This document shows positions 17,837-27,226 of a DNA stretch of 64,000 bases, one piece after another; the first letter of the stretch is position 1; every line of letters starts with the position of its first letter. The notes beneath the pieces are model-generated. The model searched no databases. It saw nothing but the letters and a program-made list of their open reading frames with translations, and had not been told where the DNA came from. Position numbers and translations under genes: made by a program. This DNA is from Gillisella taibaishanensis. GTDB lineage: Bacteria > Pseudomonadota > Alphaproteobacteria > Rhizobiales > Rhizobiaceae. Location of the stretch: NCBI RefSeq assembly GCF_001938985.1, contig NZ_MKIN01000027.1:124001-188000 (forward strand), in the 5' to 3' direction.

Positions 17837-18960
17837 CAGAGATCCTGCTCAAATTCATCAAAACGGTCGGCGCCAAGCATCAAGCTGCGCCGATGGCGGA
17901 ACGTTCCCGGTATATTGGCGGGGTCGAGCGGCGATGCAACCCCGTCACCGCTGATTTCGTCCGGCCCCTGATAAAGATGAATACGATCCACCAGACATGC
18001 CTTCAGGAAAGCATCGGCTGCAGCCGCCCCGCCTTCCACCATCAGCGATGAAATGCCCTGCACTGCCAGTTGCCGCAGCAGATCGTGAAGATCGGTGACC
18101 GGCCAGACATGCACGCCGGCGTCTTGCAGGGCGCTGCGGCTTTGCTCGAAGCTTTCCGTGCAGGTAAATGTCGAGGGTTCGCCACAGGCGCAGAGGGTTT
18201 GCACCGTACGGGCGCCGCGCACCAGTTTCGAGCCAAGCGGCAATTCCAGTCGCCGGTCGAGAACGATACGCAGCGGCGAGCGATGCCCCTGCCCCGACAG
18301 CCGGACGGTCAGTTCGGGATCGTCGGCCTTGGCCGTGCCGATGCCGACAAGAATAGCGTCGCTCTCGGCGCGCAGCAGCTGCACCTGGGCCCGTGCGATC
18401 GGACCTGTAATTGCCACCTGCCCCTCGCCCGGTTTGGTACCGAGCCTGCCGATCATGCCGTTGCGCGACAGAGCCAGTTTCAATGTTACATGCGGGCGCT
18501 GCTTCGTCTGGCGGGTGAGGTAGCCGGCAAGGCTATAACGCGCCTCTTGCTCCAGCACGCCCGTCACGACCTCGATCCCGGCTCCCGCCAGAATCAACAG
18601 GCCGCGCCCCGAGACACGCGGATCAGGATCGGTGACGGCCACGACCACCCGCGCCACGCCGGCTTTAACCAGCGCATCGGCACAGGGTGGTGTCTTGCCG
18701 TGATGGGAACAGGGTTCGAGTGTAACGTACGCTGTCGCGCCGCGTGCTCTTTCACCAGCCAGGGCCAAGGCCTGCACCTCCGCATGCGGTCTGCCGCTGC
18801 GAGCGGTGACGGCGGAGCCGACGATCTTGCCATCGGCGACGATGACGCAGCCGACCGAAGGATTGGTCAGCGTCTGCCCGAGATGGCGGCGACCCATCCG
18901 AATGGCTGCGCCCATGAACCGCTCATCGTCGGAGAGATCGGGGTCAGACAGATCGGGCAC
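17836..18960 (-). CDS. ribD: Bifunctional riboflavin deaminase/reductase RibD
   Basis: A 374-residue fusion. The N-terminal cytidine-deaminase-like domain (about residues 1-145) has the HAE motif in RPHAEVQAL and the zinc cysteines in EPCSHHGKTPPC. The C-terminal reductase domain (about 150-370) starts at RPHVTLKLALSRNGMIG and includes SLMVEGGAAAADAFL near the end. It performs steps two and three of riboflavin synthesis. It begins 6 bases after nrdR, within the glyA-nrdR-ribD-ribE operon. Confidence 0.95.
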   Translation of the reverse strand: MPDLSDPDLSDDERFMGAAIRMGRRHLGQTLTNPSVGCVIVADGKIVGSAVTARSGRPHAEVQALALAGERARGATAYVTLEPCSHHGKTPPCADALVKAGVARVVVAVTDPDPRVSGRGLLILAGAGIEVVTGVLEQEARYSLAGYLTRQTKQRPHVTLKLALSRNGMIGRLGTKPGEGQVAITGPIARAQVQLLRAESDAILVGIGTAKADDPELTVRLSGQGHRSPLRIVLDRRLELPLGSKLVRGARTVQTLCACGEPSTFTCTESFEQSRSALQDAGVHVWPVTDLHDLLRQLAVQGISSLMVEGGAAAADAFLKACLVDRIHLYQGPDEISGDGVASPLDPANIPGTFRHRRSLMLGADRFDEFEQDL

Positions 18961-18966
18961 GCCTGC

Positions 18967-19443
18967 TTACCCCGGCTCGTGATCTTGCGAGATCTTCGCG
19001 GTAATTTCGGAAATCACCTGCTCAAAATCCTCGGCATGGGAAAAATCCCTGTAAACCGAGGCATAGCGCACAAAGGCCACGTCATCGAGGCTCTTCAAGG
19101 CTTCCAGCACCTGCAGGCCGATCTGCTCGGAGGAGATCTCAGTCTCACCCGAGCTTTCCAGCCGGCGTACGATGCCGGAGACGGCCCGTTCGATCCGGTC
19201 GCGGTCTACAGGCCGCTTGCGCAGCGCGATCTCGAAAGAGCGCACCAGCTTGTTGCGATCGAACGGCGCCTTGCGGCCCGTCTTTTTCAGCACGGTCAGC
19301 TCGCGCAATTGCACGCGCTCAAAGGTGGTGAAGCGGCCGCCGCAGTCCGGACAGATCCGGCGCCGACGGATGGCACTATTGTCCTCCGCCGGGCGCGAAT
19401 CCTTGACCTGTGTATCGTCCGAACCGCAAAACGGGCAACGCAT
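18967..19443 (-). CDS. nrdR: Transcriptional repressor NrdR
   Basis: A 158-residue repressor of ribonucleotide reductase genes. The N-terminal zinc ribbon has its four cysteines in MRCPFCGS and CPDCGGRFTTFE, and an ATP-cone follows from about residue 49 (VLKKTGRKAPFDRNKLVRSF), which senses dATP/ATP. It lies 9 bases after glyA, the common alphaproteobacterial glyA-nrdR-ribD order. Confidence 0.96.
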   Translation of the reverse strand: MRCPFCGSDDTQVKDSRPAEDNSAIRRRRICPDCGGRFTTFERVQLRELTVLKKTGRKAPFDRNKLVRSFEIALRKRPVDRDRIERAVSGIVRRLESSGETEISSEQIGLQVLEALKSLDDVAFVRYASVYRDFSHAEDFEQVISEITAKISQDHEPG

Positions 19444-19452
19444 CTCGCCGCC

Positions 19453-20742
19453 TTACAGGTAAGGATACATCGGGAAGCGGTTGGTGAGCGAGACGACCTT
19501 GTCACGCACGCCCGCTTCCACGGCAGCATTGCCTTCATCGGAATTGGCAACCTTCAGGCCGTCGAGGGTCTCGGCGATCAGATTGCCGATTTCCTTGAAT
19601 TCGGCTTCCTTGAAGCCGCGGGTCGTGCCGGCAGGCGTACCGAGGCGGATACCCGAAGTGACGAAAGGCTTTTCCGGGTCGAAAGGAATGCCGTTCTTGT
19701 TGCAGGTGATGTAGGCGCGGCCAAGAGCTGCCTCGGCGCGCTTGCCGGTGGCGTTCTTCTTGCGCAGGTCGACCAGCATCAGGTGGTTGTCGGTACCGCC
19801 GGAAACGATGTCGAGATTGTGCGAGATCAGCGTGTCGGCCAGGACCTTGGCATTCTTGACGATCTGCGCGGCGTAATCCTTGAAGGACGGCTGCAGCGCC
19901 TCACCGAATGCCACGGCCTTGGCGGCGATGACATGCATCAGCGGGCCGCCCTGCAGGCCGGGGAAAACGGCCGAATTGAACTTCTTCGCCAGATCCTCGT
20001 CATTGGTGAGGATCATGCCGCCGCGCGGGCCTCGCAGCGACTTGTGGGTCGTGGTCGTGGCAACATGGCAATGCGGGAACGGCGACGGATGCTGATCACC
20101 AGCGACGAGACCGGCGATATGGGCCATGTCGACCATCAGGTAAGCACCGACGCTGTCGGCGATTTCGCGGAAACGCTTCCAGTCCCAGATGCGGGAATAG
20201 GCAGTACCGCCGGCAATGATCAGCTTAGGCTTGAACTGCTCGGCCTTCTTGGCGATGTCTTCCATGTCGAGCTGGTGGTCTTCCTCACGCACGCCGTAGG
20301 AGACGACGTTGAACCACTTGCCGGACATGTTGACCGGCGAACCATGGGTAAGATGGCCCCCGGAATTGAGGTCGAGACCCATGAAGGTATCGCCGGGCTG
20401 CAGCAGTGCCAGGAACACGGCCTGGTTCATCTGCGAACCGGAATTGGGCTGTACGTTTGCGAAGTTGACGCCGAACAGCTTTTTGGCGCGCTCGATGGCA
20501 AGTTCCTCGGCAATATCGACGAATTGACAGCCGCCGTAGTAGCGCTTGCCCGGATATCCCTCGGCATATTTGTTGGTCATGATCGAGCCCTGCGCTTCCA
20601 GAACGGCGCGCGAGACGATGTTTTCAGAGGCGATCAGCTCGATCTCATGGCGTTGACGACCGAGTTCCTTTTCAATCGCGCCAAAAATCTCCGGATCGGC
20701 GTCGGCCAGGGGGCGGGAAAAGAAAGCTTCGGTAGTGGACAT
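19453..20742 (-). CDS. glyA: Serine hydroxymethyltransferase
   Basis: A 429-residue PLP enzyme that interconverts serine and glycine and charges tetrahydrofolate with one-carbon units. The N-terminal RQRHEIELIASENIVS, the YAEGYPGKRYYGG loop and the PLP lysine in THKSLRGPRGG are present. The ATG at 20742 has AGGAGA upstream; the longer frame adds 26 non-homologous residues. It heads the glyA-nrdR-ribD-ribE run. Confidence 0.97.
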   Translation of the reverse strand: MSTTEAFFSRPLADADPEIFGAIEKELGRQRHEIELIASENIVSRAVLEAQGSIMTNKYAEGYPGKRYYGGCQFVDIAEELAIERAKKLFGVNFANVQPNSGSQMNQAVFLALLQPGDTFMGLDLNSGGHLTHGSPVNMSGKWFNVVSYGVREEDHQLDMEDIAKKAEQFKPKLIIAGGTAYSRIWDWKRFREIADSVGAYLMVDMAHIAGLVAGDQHPSPFPHCHVATTTTHKSLRGPRGGMILTNDEDLAKKFNSAVFPGLQGGPLMHVIAAKAVAFGEALQPSFKDYAAQIVKNAKVLADTLISHNLDIVSGGTDNHLMLVDLRKKNATGKRAEAALGRAYITCNKNGIPFDPEKPFVTSGIRLGTPAGTTRGFKEAEFKEIGNLIAETLDGLKVANSDEGNAAVEAGVRDKVVSLTNRFPMYPYL

Positions 20743-20886
20743 GATCGCGTTCTCCTGAAGGCGTTGATGCCTGCGCGTCTTAACGGTCTGCGCGTCCGAG
20801 AGCAAGACTGCACGCGACATTTGCCGATCAAACTCCGCAGGTCAGACAGGATACGATGGGTGGCCAGCTGTGGATTGGCCAGGAAC

Positions 20887-20915
20887 CCAAAGAAAAAGGC
20901 CGGCGTGAAGCCGAC
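20887..20915 (-). terminator. Probable terminator of the L,D-transpeptidase gene
   Basis: On the minus strand GTCGGC and GCCGGC form a 6-bp stem with one G-T wobble and a 5-base loop, followed by CTTTTTCTTT. It lies about 30 bases after the transpeptidase stop and before glyA. Confidence 0.65.
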
Positions 20916-20944
20916 CCCATTCGTCAAACCATGCGAAATCACAC

Positions 20945-22279
20945 TTACTGGCGCGGCAGGTTATCGTCTTCGATGCTGCCTGGGTTCTGCTCGACGCCGA
21001 TATTCGACTGCAGCGCCAGCTGCTGGTCGCCATCGCGCTTGTAAATATCGTCGCGGAACTGAACCACGCCGTCACGGGTCGACCATGCGGTGACGTAGAC
21101 GATGTAGACAGGCACTTCCTGCGACAGCTTGATAACGTTGTTCTGGCGGGTCGAGATGACGCGCTCGATTTCCTGGCGCGGCCAGCCGGGCGTGTCTCTC
21201 AGAAGCCAGGTGGTCAGGTCGCGCACATTCTGAACGCGCATGCAGCCAGATGATTCGAAGCGCATCAGCTTGTTGAACAGGCCCTGCTGCGGCGTATCGT
21301 GCAGGTATTCATTGTTCGGATTGTGGAAGTTGATCTTGGTCGACGCCATGGCGTTTATCTTGCCGGGATCCTGACGGAACATCAGGTTCGGCGCCTTGGG
21401 CGCATTCCAGTCAACAGTTTCAGGCGCAACTTCCTGGCCCTTGTTGTCGAACAGACGGATATTGTTGCGCGTCAGATAGGTCGGATCCTTGCGCATCAGC
21501 GGCACGATGTCTTTCTCGACGATCGAGCGCGGTGCGGTCCAGTAAGGATTGAGGATCACTTCGTAGATCTTCGAGTTGATCACATGGGTCGGGCGATCGA
21601 TACGGCCGACAATGGCATTGGTGCGCAGTGCCACGCGATCGTTCTCAACAGCTTCGATGTGCATGGCAGGAATGTTGACCATGACGAAGCGCTGCCCCAG
21701 ATCGCCGCCGGACATGGACTGCAAACGCACCAGATTGGTGTTGAGCTGGTTGAGCCGAACATCGGCAGGCACATTCATGGCCTTGAACGTATATTCACCG
21801 ATCTGGCCGTCAGTCGGCAGTCCGTGACGGGCCTGGAAACGTTTTACGGCGCCATCGACATAAGTATCGAAGGAGCTGGACATGCCGGCTTCCTTCGACA
21901 GGTCGCCCGAAATCACCAGTCGCTGGCGAAGGATCTGCACAGCCGGGTCGACGGCGCCAAGCCGCAGGCTGGTCGAGTTCGGGGGAATAGCCGGCCAGCC
22001 GCCTGCAGCGACGATCTGCTGATAGGAAGCGATCGCCTGCTGAACGTTGGGCAGGTTGCTCTGGCTCAGGATCGGGATATTGGAACTCACAGACGCAGAG
22101 GCACGCGAGCTTTGCGAGTCGAACTGGTCGTCCCAGTTGCCGCGCGAGCGGGCATTGATCAGGTCATCGACGGCAGATTGCGCAAAGGCCTGGCCAGCCA
22201 GCGAGGCCATGCCCAGTCCTGCAGCGCCACGCAACAAGGCTCTGCGCGAAACCGCAACCAAATTGTTCTTGTCTGCCAT
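20945..22279 (-). CDS. L,D-transpeptidase (YkuD domain, YcbB-like), Tat-exported
   Basis: A 444-residue peptidoglycan cross-linking enzyme. The N-terminus has a twin-arginine signal (SRRALLRGAAGLGMASLAG) ending AFAQS. A peptidoglycan-binding-like domain lies around residues 105-170 and the YkuD catalytic domain follows, with the nucleophile in SSGCMRV near residue 350 and an upstream conserved His in the NFHNPNNEYLHDTP region. In Candidatus Liberibacter and Sinorhizobium the related ldtP is controlled by LdtR; an LdtR homologue lies 2.4 kb away here, with accessory genes inserted between. Role: 3-3 cross-links or lipoprotein-peptidoglycan linkage. Confidence 0.9.
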   Translation of the reverse strand: MADKNNLVAVSRRALLRGAAGLGMASLAGQAFAQSAVDDLINARSRGNWDDQFDSQSSRASASVSSNIPILSQSNLPNVQQAIASYQQIVAAGGWPAIPPNSTSLRLGAVDPAVQILRQRLVISGDLSKEAGMSSSFDTYVDGAVKRFQARHGLPTDGQIGEYTFKAMNVPADVRLNQLNTNLVRLQSMSGGDLGQRFVMVNIPAMHIEAVENDRVALRTNAIVGRIDRPTHVINSKIYEVILNPYWTAPRSIVEKDIVPLMRKDPTYLTRNNIRLFDNKGQEVAPETVDWNAPKAPNLMFRQDPGKINAMASTKINFHNPNNEYLHDTPQQGLFNKLMRFESSGCMRVQNVRDLTTWLLRDTPGWPRQEIERVISTRQNNVIKLSQEVPVYIVYVTAWSTRDGVVQFRDDIYKRDGDQQLALQSNIGVEQNPGSIEDDNLPRQ

Positions 22280-22656
22280 CTTCCTTCAATCCCTCAGCTC
22301 ACCCGACAGGCCACGCCCGGCATGTGTGAAGCTTCATATAGAGCCCCCGCACGCCATTGCAATCGGCAAAGAACGCCGTGGTTCTCCAGTCGTTCCTAAA
22401 CTTCGGCGCTCCCATATCAATATGGCCAAAGCTTGTCAGTTGCTAAACGGTCACAACAGTGTGTTGAATGCCCGCTGAAGCATCAAAAAATTGTATAACA
22501 CTGTCATATGCAAGCAAAGGACGCTCAAAGCGTTGCTGTAATGGGCGGCGGCGCGGCCGACCCGCAGGGCTTTGTCCTGCTTTCCCTCGATGCAACGCCA
22601 CCTATGGCGGCGCGAGTGGCGCAATCATACGCCACTCATTGCAACCTTACTGGTTG
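22280..22656. other. Intergenic region upstream of the L,D-transpeptidase
   Basis: About 380 bp that hold the transpeptidase promoter and mark the left border of the accessory patch. Two perfect hairpins lie at its right end (see 22614-22657). No supported gene. Confidence 0.45.
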
Positions 22657-22657
22657 C
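22614..22657. terminator. Two tandem hairpins downstream of the DUF5681 gene
   Basis: GAGTGGCG (22614-22621) pairs with CGCCACTC (22630-22637), and GCAACC (22641-22646) with GGTTGC (22652-22657). Both lie directly after the DUF5681 stop on the minus strand. No T-run follows, so terminator function is only likely. Confidence 0.4.
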
Positions 22658-22938
22658 TACATGATCTTTAGAGCTACAAGCGTGTCGCCATCTGCGACAG
22701 CTTTGAGGACAAGGTTAAGCGCGATCTTGCGGCACACCGGCATACCCTCAATCTCTTCGGTGAGAGCGTTGAACTCGCCTTTGATTACGGTCTGTAAAAG
22801 CTTTTGAAGCTCGGCTTTGATGCTGACTGCGCCAACCGGACGGCCAGCAGGGTTGCCCGATACCCCTTTAGGGAACGGCGTGCCAACCGGGCGCCCATCT
22901 GGACGCATAGGCGCTGCTTTGCCGCTGTTACTCTTCAT
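22657..22938 (-). CDS. DUF5681 domain-containing protein
   Basis: A 93-residue protein with the DUF5681 signature FPKGVSGNPAGRPVG at about residues 23-37, followed by a helical part. This domain is found in prophage and mobile-region genes, often as a short basic protein; function unknown. Members are commonly longer (130 residues or more), so the C-terminus may be truncated. An in-frame GTG at 22956 is an alternative start. No clear ribosome-binding site. It is divergent from the membrane-anchored unknown. Confidence 0.65.
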   Translation of the reverse strand: MKSNSGKAAPMRPDGRPVGTPFPKGVSGNPAGRPVGAVSIKAELQKLLQTVIKGEFNALTEEIEGMPVCRKIALNLVLKAVADGDTLVALKIM

Positions 22939-23011
22939 GGGATAACGATGCCGCACCCATCGATACTTGGCAACAACTTCTGCTAGTGTAGCCCGACTTA
23001 TGGAGGCGACT

Positions 23012-23791
23012 GTGGGTTTGAAAAATCGTATTTACCGGGAAGCAATATCAATCGCGCTGCAAAAACATTTTCCCGAACGTATCCCGCTATCGCTGCCGCA
23101 AGCAGCCACAAACGACTTCTACTCAGTCGAGCTGCTGGAGCCTGACACTGGAAGGCGTAGCGCGCTGGTGACTGGTTACAGTGGTGACAATTACGAGGGC
23201 CAATATTACAACGAGCCTACCGGTAGTGGCGCAAAGGCCAGCATCATAAAGCGCGTCGTGCATGAGTATGGCTTCAAATATCGTCATTATTTCCGTGGGT
23301 ACGAATTCGGCGGCACTTCTCCGCTGATGTTCATTATCGGCCATTATACTCGCTACCACCGCATACTGATCACCCTCGATACGTTTGCTCAGCGCCGCTT
23401 CAATAAACGACCACTAGCACGCCGCCACCGCATTGAGGTGCTTAGAATGTTCGTTGATAAGACAACCGAAGACCTTAGATATGCGGTATCGCATGTGACT
23501 GTTGTGGAACAATTGTACAGCCTTAGAAGCTTCGCCCATCCGCAACGCGATGTAACACTGAACTACTACAATCTCCTCCTACGGTCACTCCGCTCTGATG
23601 GTCATTTGGATTATGAGGACCACACCTACCGACTGAATGGAGCAGGAATGGCAGCACTCGACCGCTATGTTATGGAAGAGAAACGTCATAACCAGTCAAT
23701 CCGACAGCAGATTGTCCTATCTGTCCTGACATTTGCGCTTATTCTGGTGGGCATCGGGCAAGCGTATATTACTTGGACCGCGCCATCCTAG
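23012..23791 (+). CDS. Hypothetical protein with C-terminal transmembrane anchor
   Basis: A 259-residue protein that I do not recognise. The first 230 residues are soluble and rich in aromatic and basic residues. A segment near residues 200-225 (LRSDGHLDYEDHTYRLNGAGM) has the look of a winged-helix wing. The last 25 residues are one hydrophobic helix (QIVLSVLTFALILVGIGQAY), so it is probably tail-anchored in the inner membrane. The GTG at 23012 is chosen because GGAGG lies 5 bases before it; the ATG at 23000 has no ribosome-binding site. GC content is clearly below the flanking core genes, suggesting acquisition. Confidence 0.6.
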   Translation: MGLKNRIYREAISIALQKHFPERIPLSLPQAATNDFYSVELLEPDTGRRSALVTGYSGDNYEGQYYNEPTGSGAKASIIKRVVHEYGFKYRHYFRGYEFGGTSPLMFIIGHYTRYHRILITLDTFAQRRFNKRPLARRHRIEVLRMFVDKTTEDLRYAVSHVTVVEQLYSLRSFAHPQRDVTLNYYNLLLRSLRSDGHLDYEDHTYRLNGAGMAALDRYVMEEKRHNQSIRQQIVLSVLTFALILVGIGQAYITWTAPS

Positions 23792-24241
23792 GGCTCTACC
23801 CTCGCACGTATCAAGACCCTTCCGCCCGCAAGCGGATCCCCGCGAAGTGACTTGACACTTTCCACCTGCTACTCGCCGTGAGGCAGGGTTGCATGGGCAA
23901 CCTTTGTCCTATTGCGTATCAGTTTCTGACGGTTCTTTAGAAGAGGTGCGCTGTCTACGATTTGAAGCCTTCGCCGCTGAGCTAGACAAATACGCTGGTG
24001 GGACCGCGCCACGTTCTGCGACTACGAAAACCAAACGCTCCAACGCCTTTGAACGATCCCTACCCTCTGGAACAGATTCTGCCAGATGGATAGCAAGCAT
24101 AGTGTCCTGAACCTACATGGCTGACCGCTCGCTACCCAACGCTCCCGCACATCCAGAACCCAGCCATCCGCCGTCACCGTGACCGCATGTCCCTGCCCCC
24201 CCGGCAGATGACAACCGCGCACCAGCGACGGGACGCCGTGC
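23792..24241. other. Degenerate stretch within the accessory patch
   Basis: About 450 bp with no firm gene. A 63-residue minus-strand frame (23909-24100) is the best candidate. A second minus-strand frame at 24022-24222 has internal protein-like composition but no ribosome-binding site. The right part joins the N-terminally truncated HNH frame, so this looks like eroded sequence. Confidence 0.45.
23909..24100 (-). CDS. Possible small hypothetical protein
   Basis: A 63-residue frame beginning MLAIHLAESVPEGRDRSKAL with an amphipathic helical N-terminal half and a basic, Ser-rich tail. CAGGA lies 5 bases before the ATG. I know of no family for it. The composition is plausible for a real protein, but the opposite strand is also open here, so support is weak. 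Confidence 0.3.
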   Translation of the reverse strand: MLAIHLAESVPEGRDRSKALERLVFVVAERGAVPPAYLSSSAAKASNRRQRTSSKEPSETDTQ

Positions 24242-24604
24242 TTGGCAAGTTCAGCCTGGCAACTGAAGGCAAAGGCCGAACAGTTATGCCACGGCGCTAT
24301 TGATACCAGTCTTCTAGTTCTTCACCATTGCGACGTTAGAGCCTGTTGCAACCCCCAGCACCTTTACCAAGGAACTGCCAAGCAGAACACGGCGGACATG
24401 CTTCTCAGAGGTCGCAACGAGCCGATGCGTGGTTCATCCCACCCCAAGGCCAACCTTACGGAGGCGGATGTTGTCGCAATACGGGAGAGCAAAGTAGGAA
24501 CCTGTGAGCTTGCCATCAGGTACGGTGTCAGCCCGTCCACAATCTCTGAGATTCGGAGATTTAAGAAGTACCGAGATGTGCAACGCATCTGTAACGCAGC
24601 GTAG
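24242..24604 (+). pseudogene. HNH endonuclease remnant, N-terminally truncated
   Basis: The 120-residue frame carries the core of a phage/mobile-type HNH nuclease: LVLHHCDVRACCNPQHLYQGT (two Cys and the HNH histidines and Asn) followed by the usual NTADMLLRGR. A C-terminal part (SHPKANLTEADVVAIRESKV, then a helix-turn-helix-like GVSPSTISEIRRF) matches the DNA-binding tail of such enzymes. The frame has only a TTG start without a ribosome-binding site, and an in-frame stop lies at 24209-24211 where the N-terminal half of the family should be. It is therefore probably a decayed copy; translation from the TTG cannot be excluded. Confidence 0.6.
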
Positions 24605-24637
24605 CGCAACGGAGTGCATTTTGCTGCCACGTTGCGC
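24604..24637 (+). terminator. Hairpin after the HNH remnant
   Basis: GCGCAACG (24604-24611) pairs perfectly with CGTTGCGC (24630-24637) around an 18-base loop. No T-run. It may mark the right edge of the accessory patch. Confidence 0.3.
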
Positions 24638-24693
24638 CTATGCGTGCCATTTAGTGAACCGCAATAAGCAAACCGAAACAACACGATAGACTT

Positions 24694-25206
24694 TTACATT
24701 CGGTATGCAATTGTGTCGTTCCAGAAGCGGTCGAGACGCTGCAGCAGCTTGTTCATCTGGTTGAATTCATCGGGACCGATGCCGCCGACCTTCTGGATGG
24801 AGCCGACATGGCGCTCGTAGAGCTTGGCGACGGTTTCGGCGATGTCCTGGCCTTCAGGCGTCAGCGAGATGCGCACCGAGCGGCGATCGACGCGCGAGCG
24901 CGAGTGGTTGATGAAACCGAGGTCGACGAGCTTCTTGACGTTGTAGGAAACGTTCGAGCCGAGATAGTAACCGCGCGAGCGAAGTTCGCCGGCCGTCAGT
25001 TCGGAATTGCCGATGTTGAACAGCAGCAGAGCCTGGACGGCGTTGACGTCGTTGCGACCCTGGCGGTCGAATTCGTCCTTGATGACGTCGAGCAGACGGC
25101 GGTGCAGACGCTCCACCAGATGCAGCGAGTCGAGATAGAGGGAACGGATGGTCTGCTCTTCCTGATCGAGAGCGGGCATCTGCGGCTTGATCTTGGTCGT
25201 GTTCAT
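24694..25206 (-). CDS. ldtR: MarR-type regulator LdtR
   Basis: A 170-residue winged-helix regulator. The segment QALLLFNIGNSELTAGELRSRGYYLGSNVSYNVKKLVDLGFI is characteristic of the LdtR group described in Candidatus Liberibacter asiaticus and Sinorhizobium meliloti, where it controls an L,D-transpeptidase and stress tolerance. The wing is SRSRVDRRSVRISLT. The start at 25206 has GAGGC about 9 bases upstream; the longer frame adds 21 residues. The target transpeptidase gene lies downstream on the same strand, 2.4 kb away, separated by the accessory patch. Confidence 0.88.
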   Translation of the reverse strand: MNTTKIKPQMPALDQEEQTIRSLYLDSLHLVERLHRRLLDVIKDEFDRQGRNDVNAVQALLLFNIGNSELTAGELRSRGYYLGSNVSYNVKKLVDLGFINHSRSRVDRRSVRISLTPEGQDIAETVAKLYERHVGSIQKVGGIGPDEFNQMNKLLQRLDRFWNDTIAYRM

Positions 25207-25355
25207 ATCTGTCTGCCTCACTGTTTGGGTGGCGGCCTTGTTGGTTTCCAACCGCCTTGTGAGTGACAATATCGAATGCAGATAAAATTCTATTTAAAAC
25301 GCAGGCTTAACAGAGGCTTACCATTTGCCAAGCGTGTATCAGGGTAAATCAATCC

Positions 25356-25772
25356 TTATGCCGCCCGCCGGCGCCTCTCCAGGAGAATGACAAACCGGAA
25401 GGTAATGAAGACCACAGCGACAATCAGATGAAAGCCGATGATCAGCGGGTTATGCCCGAAGATATTGGGCCAGAGGCCATGCATCAGGATCTGTCCGCTG
25501 GCGGCAATGATCCAGATTACAGGACCCCAGGACACGGTCATCCACAGGCCGACGCCCGCGACCGGCAGCACGACCGCAAGGCCGCAAGCAGCGATGCGCC
25601 AGGGCACGGTCATCAGGTCGAAGCGGCCGAGCCCGTCACCGCCGATGCCCACGAGCAGGCCCCAGAACTGCAGCCCCAGCCACAGGCAGGCCAGCGCAAC
25701 AATACGCAGAAAAATCACGAACAGCAGGTCCGCGAGACTGGGCTTTGGTGTTTGCACGACATCATCGATCAT
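25356..25772 (-). CDS. DUF6163 family membrane protein
   Basis: A 138-residue inner-membrane protein with four predicted transmembrane helices (about residues 15-42, 55-78, 80-96 and 105-130) and a basic tail ending RRRRAA. It belongs to DUF6163, a rhizobial family of unknown function that commonly sits beside ldtR and hemB, as here. It is upstream of ldtR on the same strand, with a gap of about 150 bases. Confidence 0.8.
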   Translation of the reverse strand: MIDDVVQTPKPSLADLLFVIFLRIVALACLWLGLQFWGLLVGIGGDGLGRFDLMTVPWRIAACGLAVVLPVAGVGLWMTVSWGPVIWIIAASGQILMHGLWPNIFGHNPLIIGFHLIVAVVFITFRFVILLERRRRAA

Positions 25773-26025
25773 ATCTGGACGTTACTGCATCTTGGCCCGA
25801 ACCGGTACAGGCATCCGGCGGAAATCGTCATAAGCCACACCTCTTCTGTGACGGAGCCGGAGAGGGGGTCGGATTGCCGCAGTGGGCAAAGCCGCGCCAC
25901 CGTGATAAATCCCGCATCGACGGAATGTCGGCACGAAAGCGGCCGGCTCTTGCAGCATTTCCGGAATCGCATCCAGCGACTCCTGACAGAAATGCAGGAC
26001 ATGACGAGATAGAGTGGAGACCGCG

Positions 26026-27039
<1,014 letters not shown>

Positions 27040-27091
27040 TTTCTTAAATCGACAACGGTTTGAGAGAAGATCATGCAGCCGGTCTAAAGTG

Positions 27092-27135
27092 TTACAGCGC
27101 CCTTTGCGCGTTCTATAAAACGCGCGGCGCTGTAA
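27092..27135. repeat. Rhizobial palindromic repeat downstream of hemB
   Basis: TTACAGCGCC (27092-27101) pairs with GGCGCTGTAA (27126-27135), and GCGCGTT (27106-27112) with AACGCGC (27119-27125) inside, with a CTTT bulge. It has the look of the intergenic hairpin repeats with the TTACAGCGC core that recur in rhizobial genomes. It may also end the hemB transcript. Confidence 0.65.
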
Positions 27136-27226
27136 GGGCTGACGGGCCAGGCACCCTGCGCTGACAGGGCAATTGTATTTGCAGCAAAGACCTCCCATAT
27201 GATCGTTATCTGTCAAGGAGACGATC

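Noticed and set aside
18070..21093. A 1007-residue open frame on the plus strand
   Set aside because: It is antisense to ribD, nrdR and glyA, all with full family motifs. The translated sequence is Arg/His/Gly-rich with no domain; long antisense frames are common in GC-rich DNA.
22400..24690. A prophage or genomic island with integrase
   Set aside because: No integrase, no structural genes and no tRNA/att duplication were found; only small accessory genes are present.
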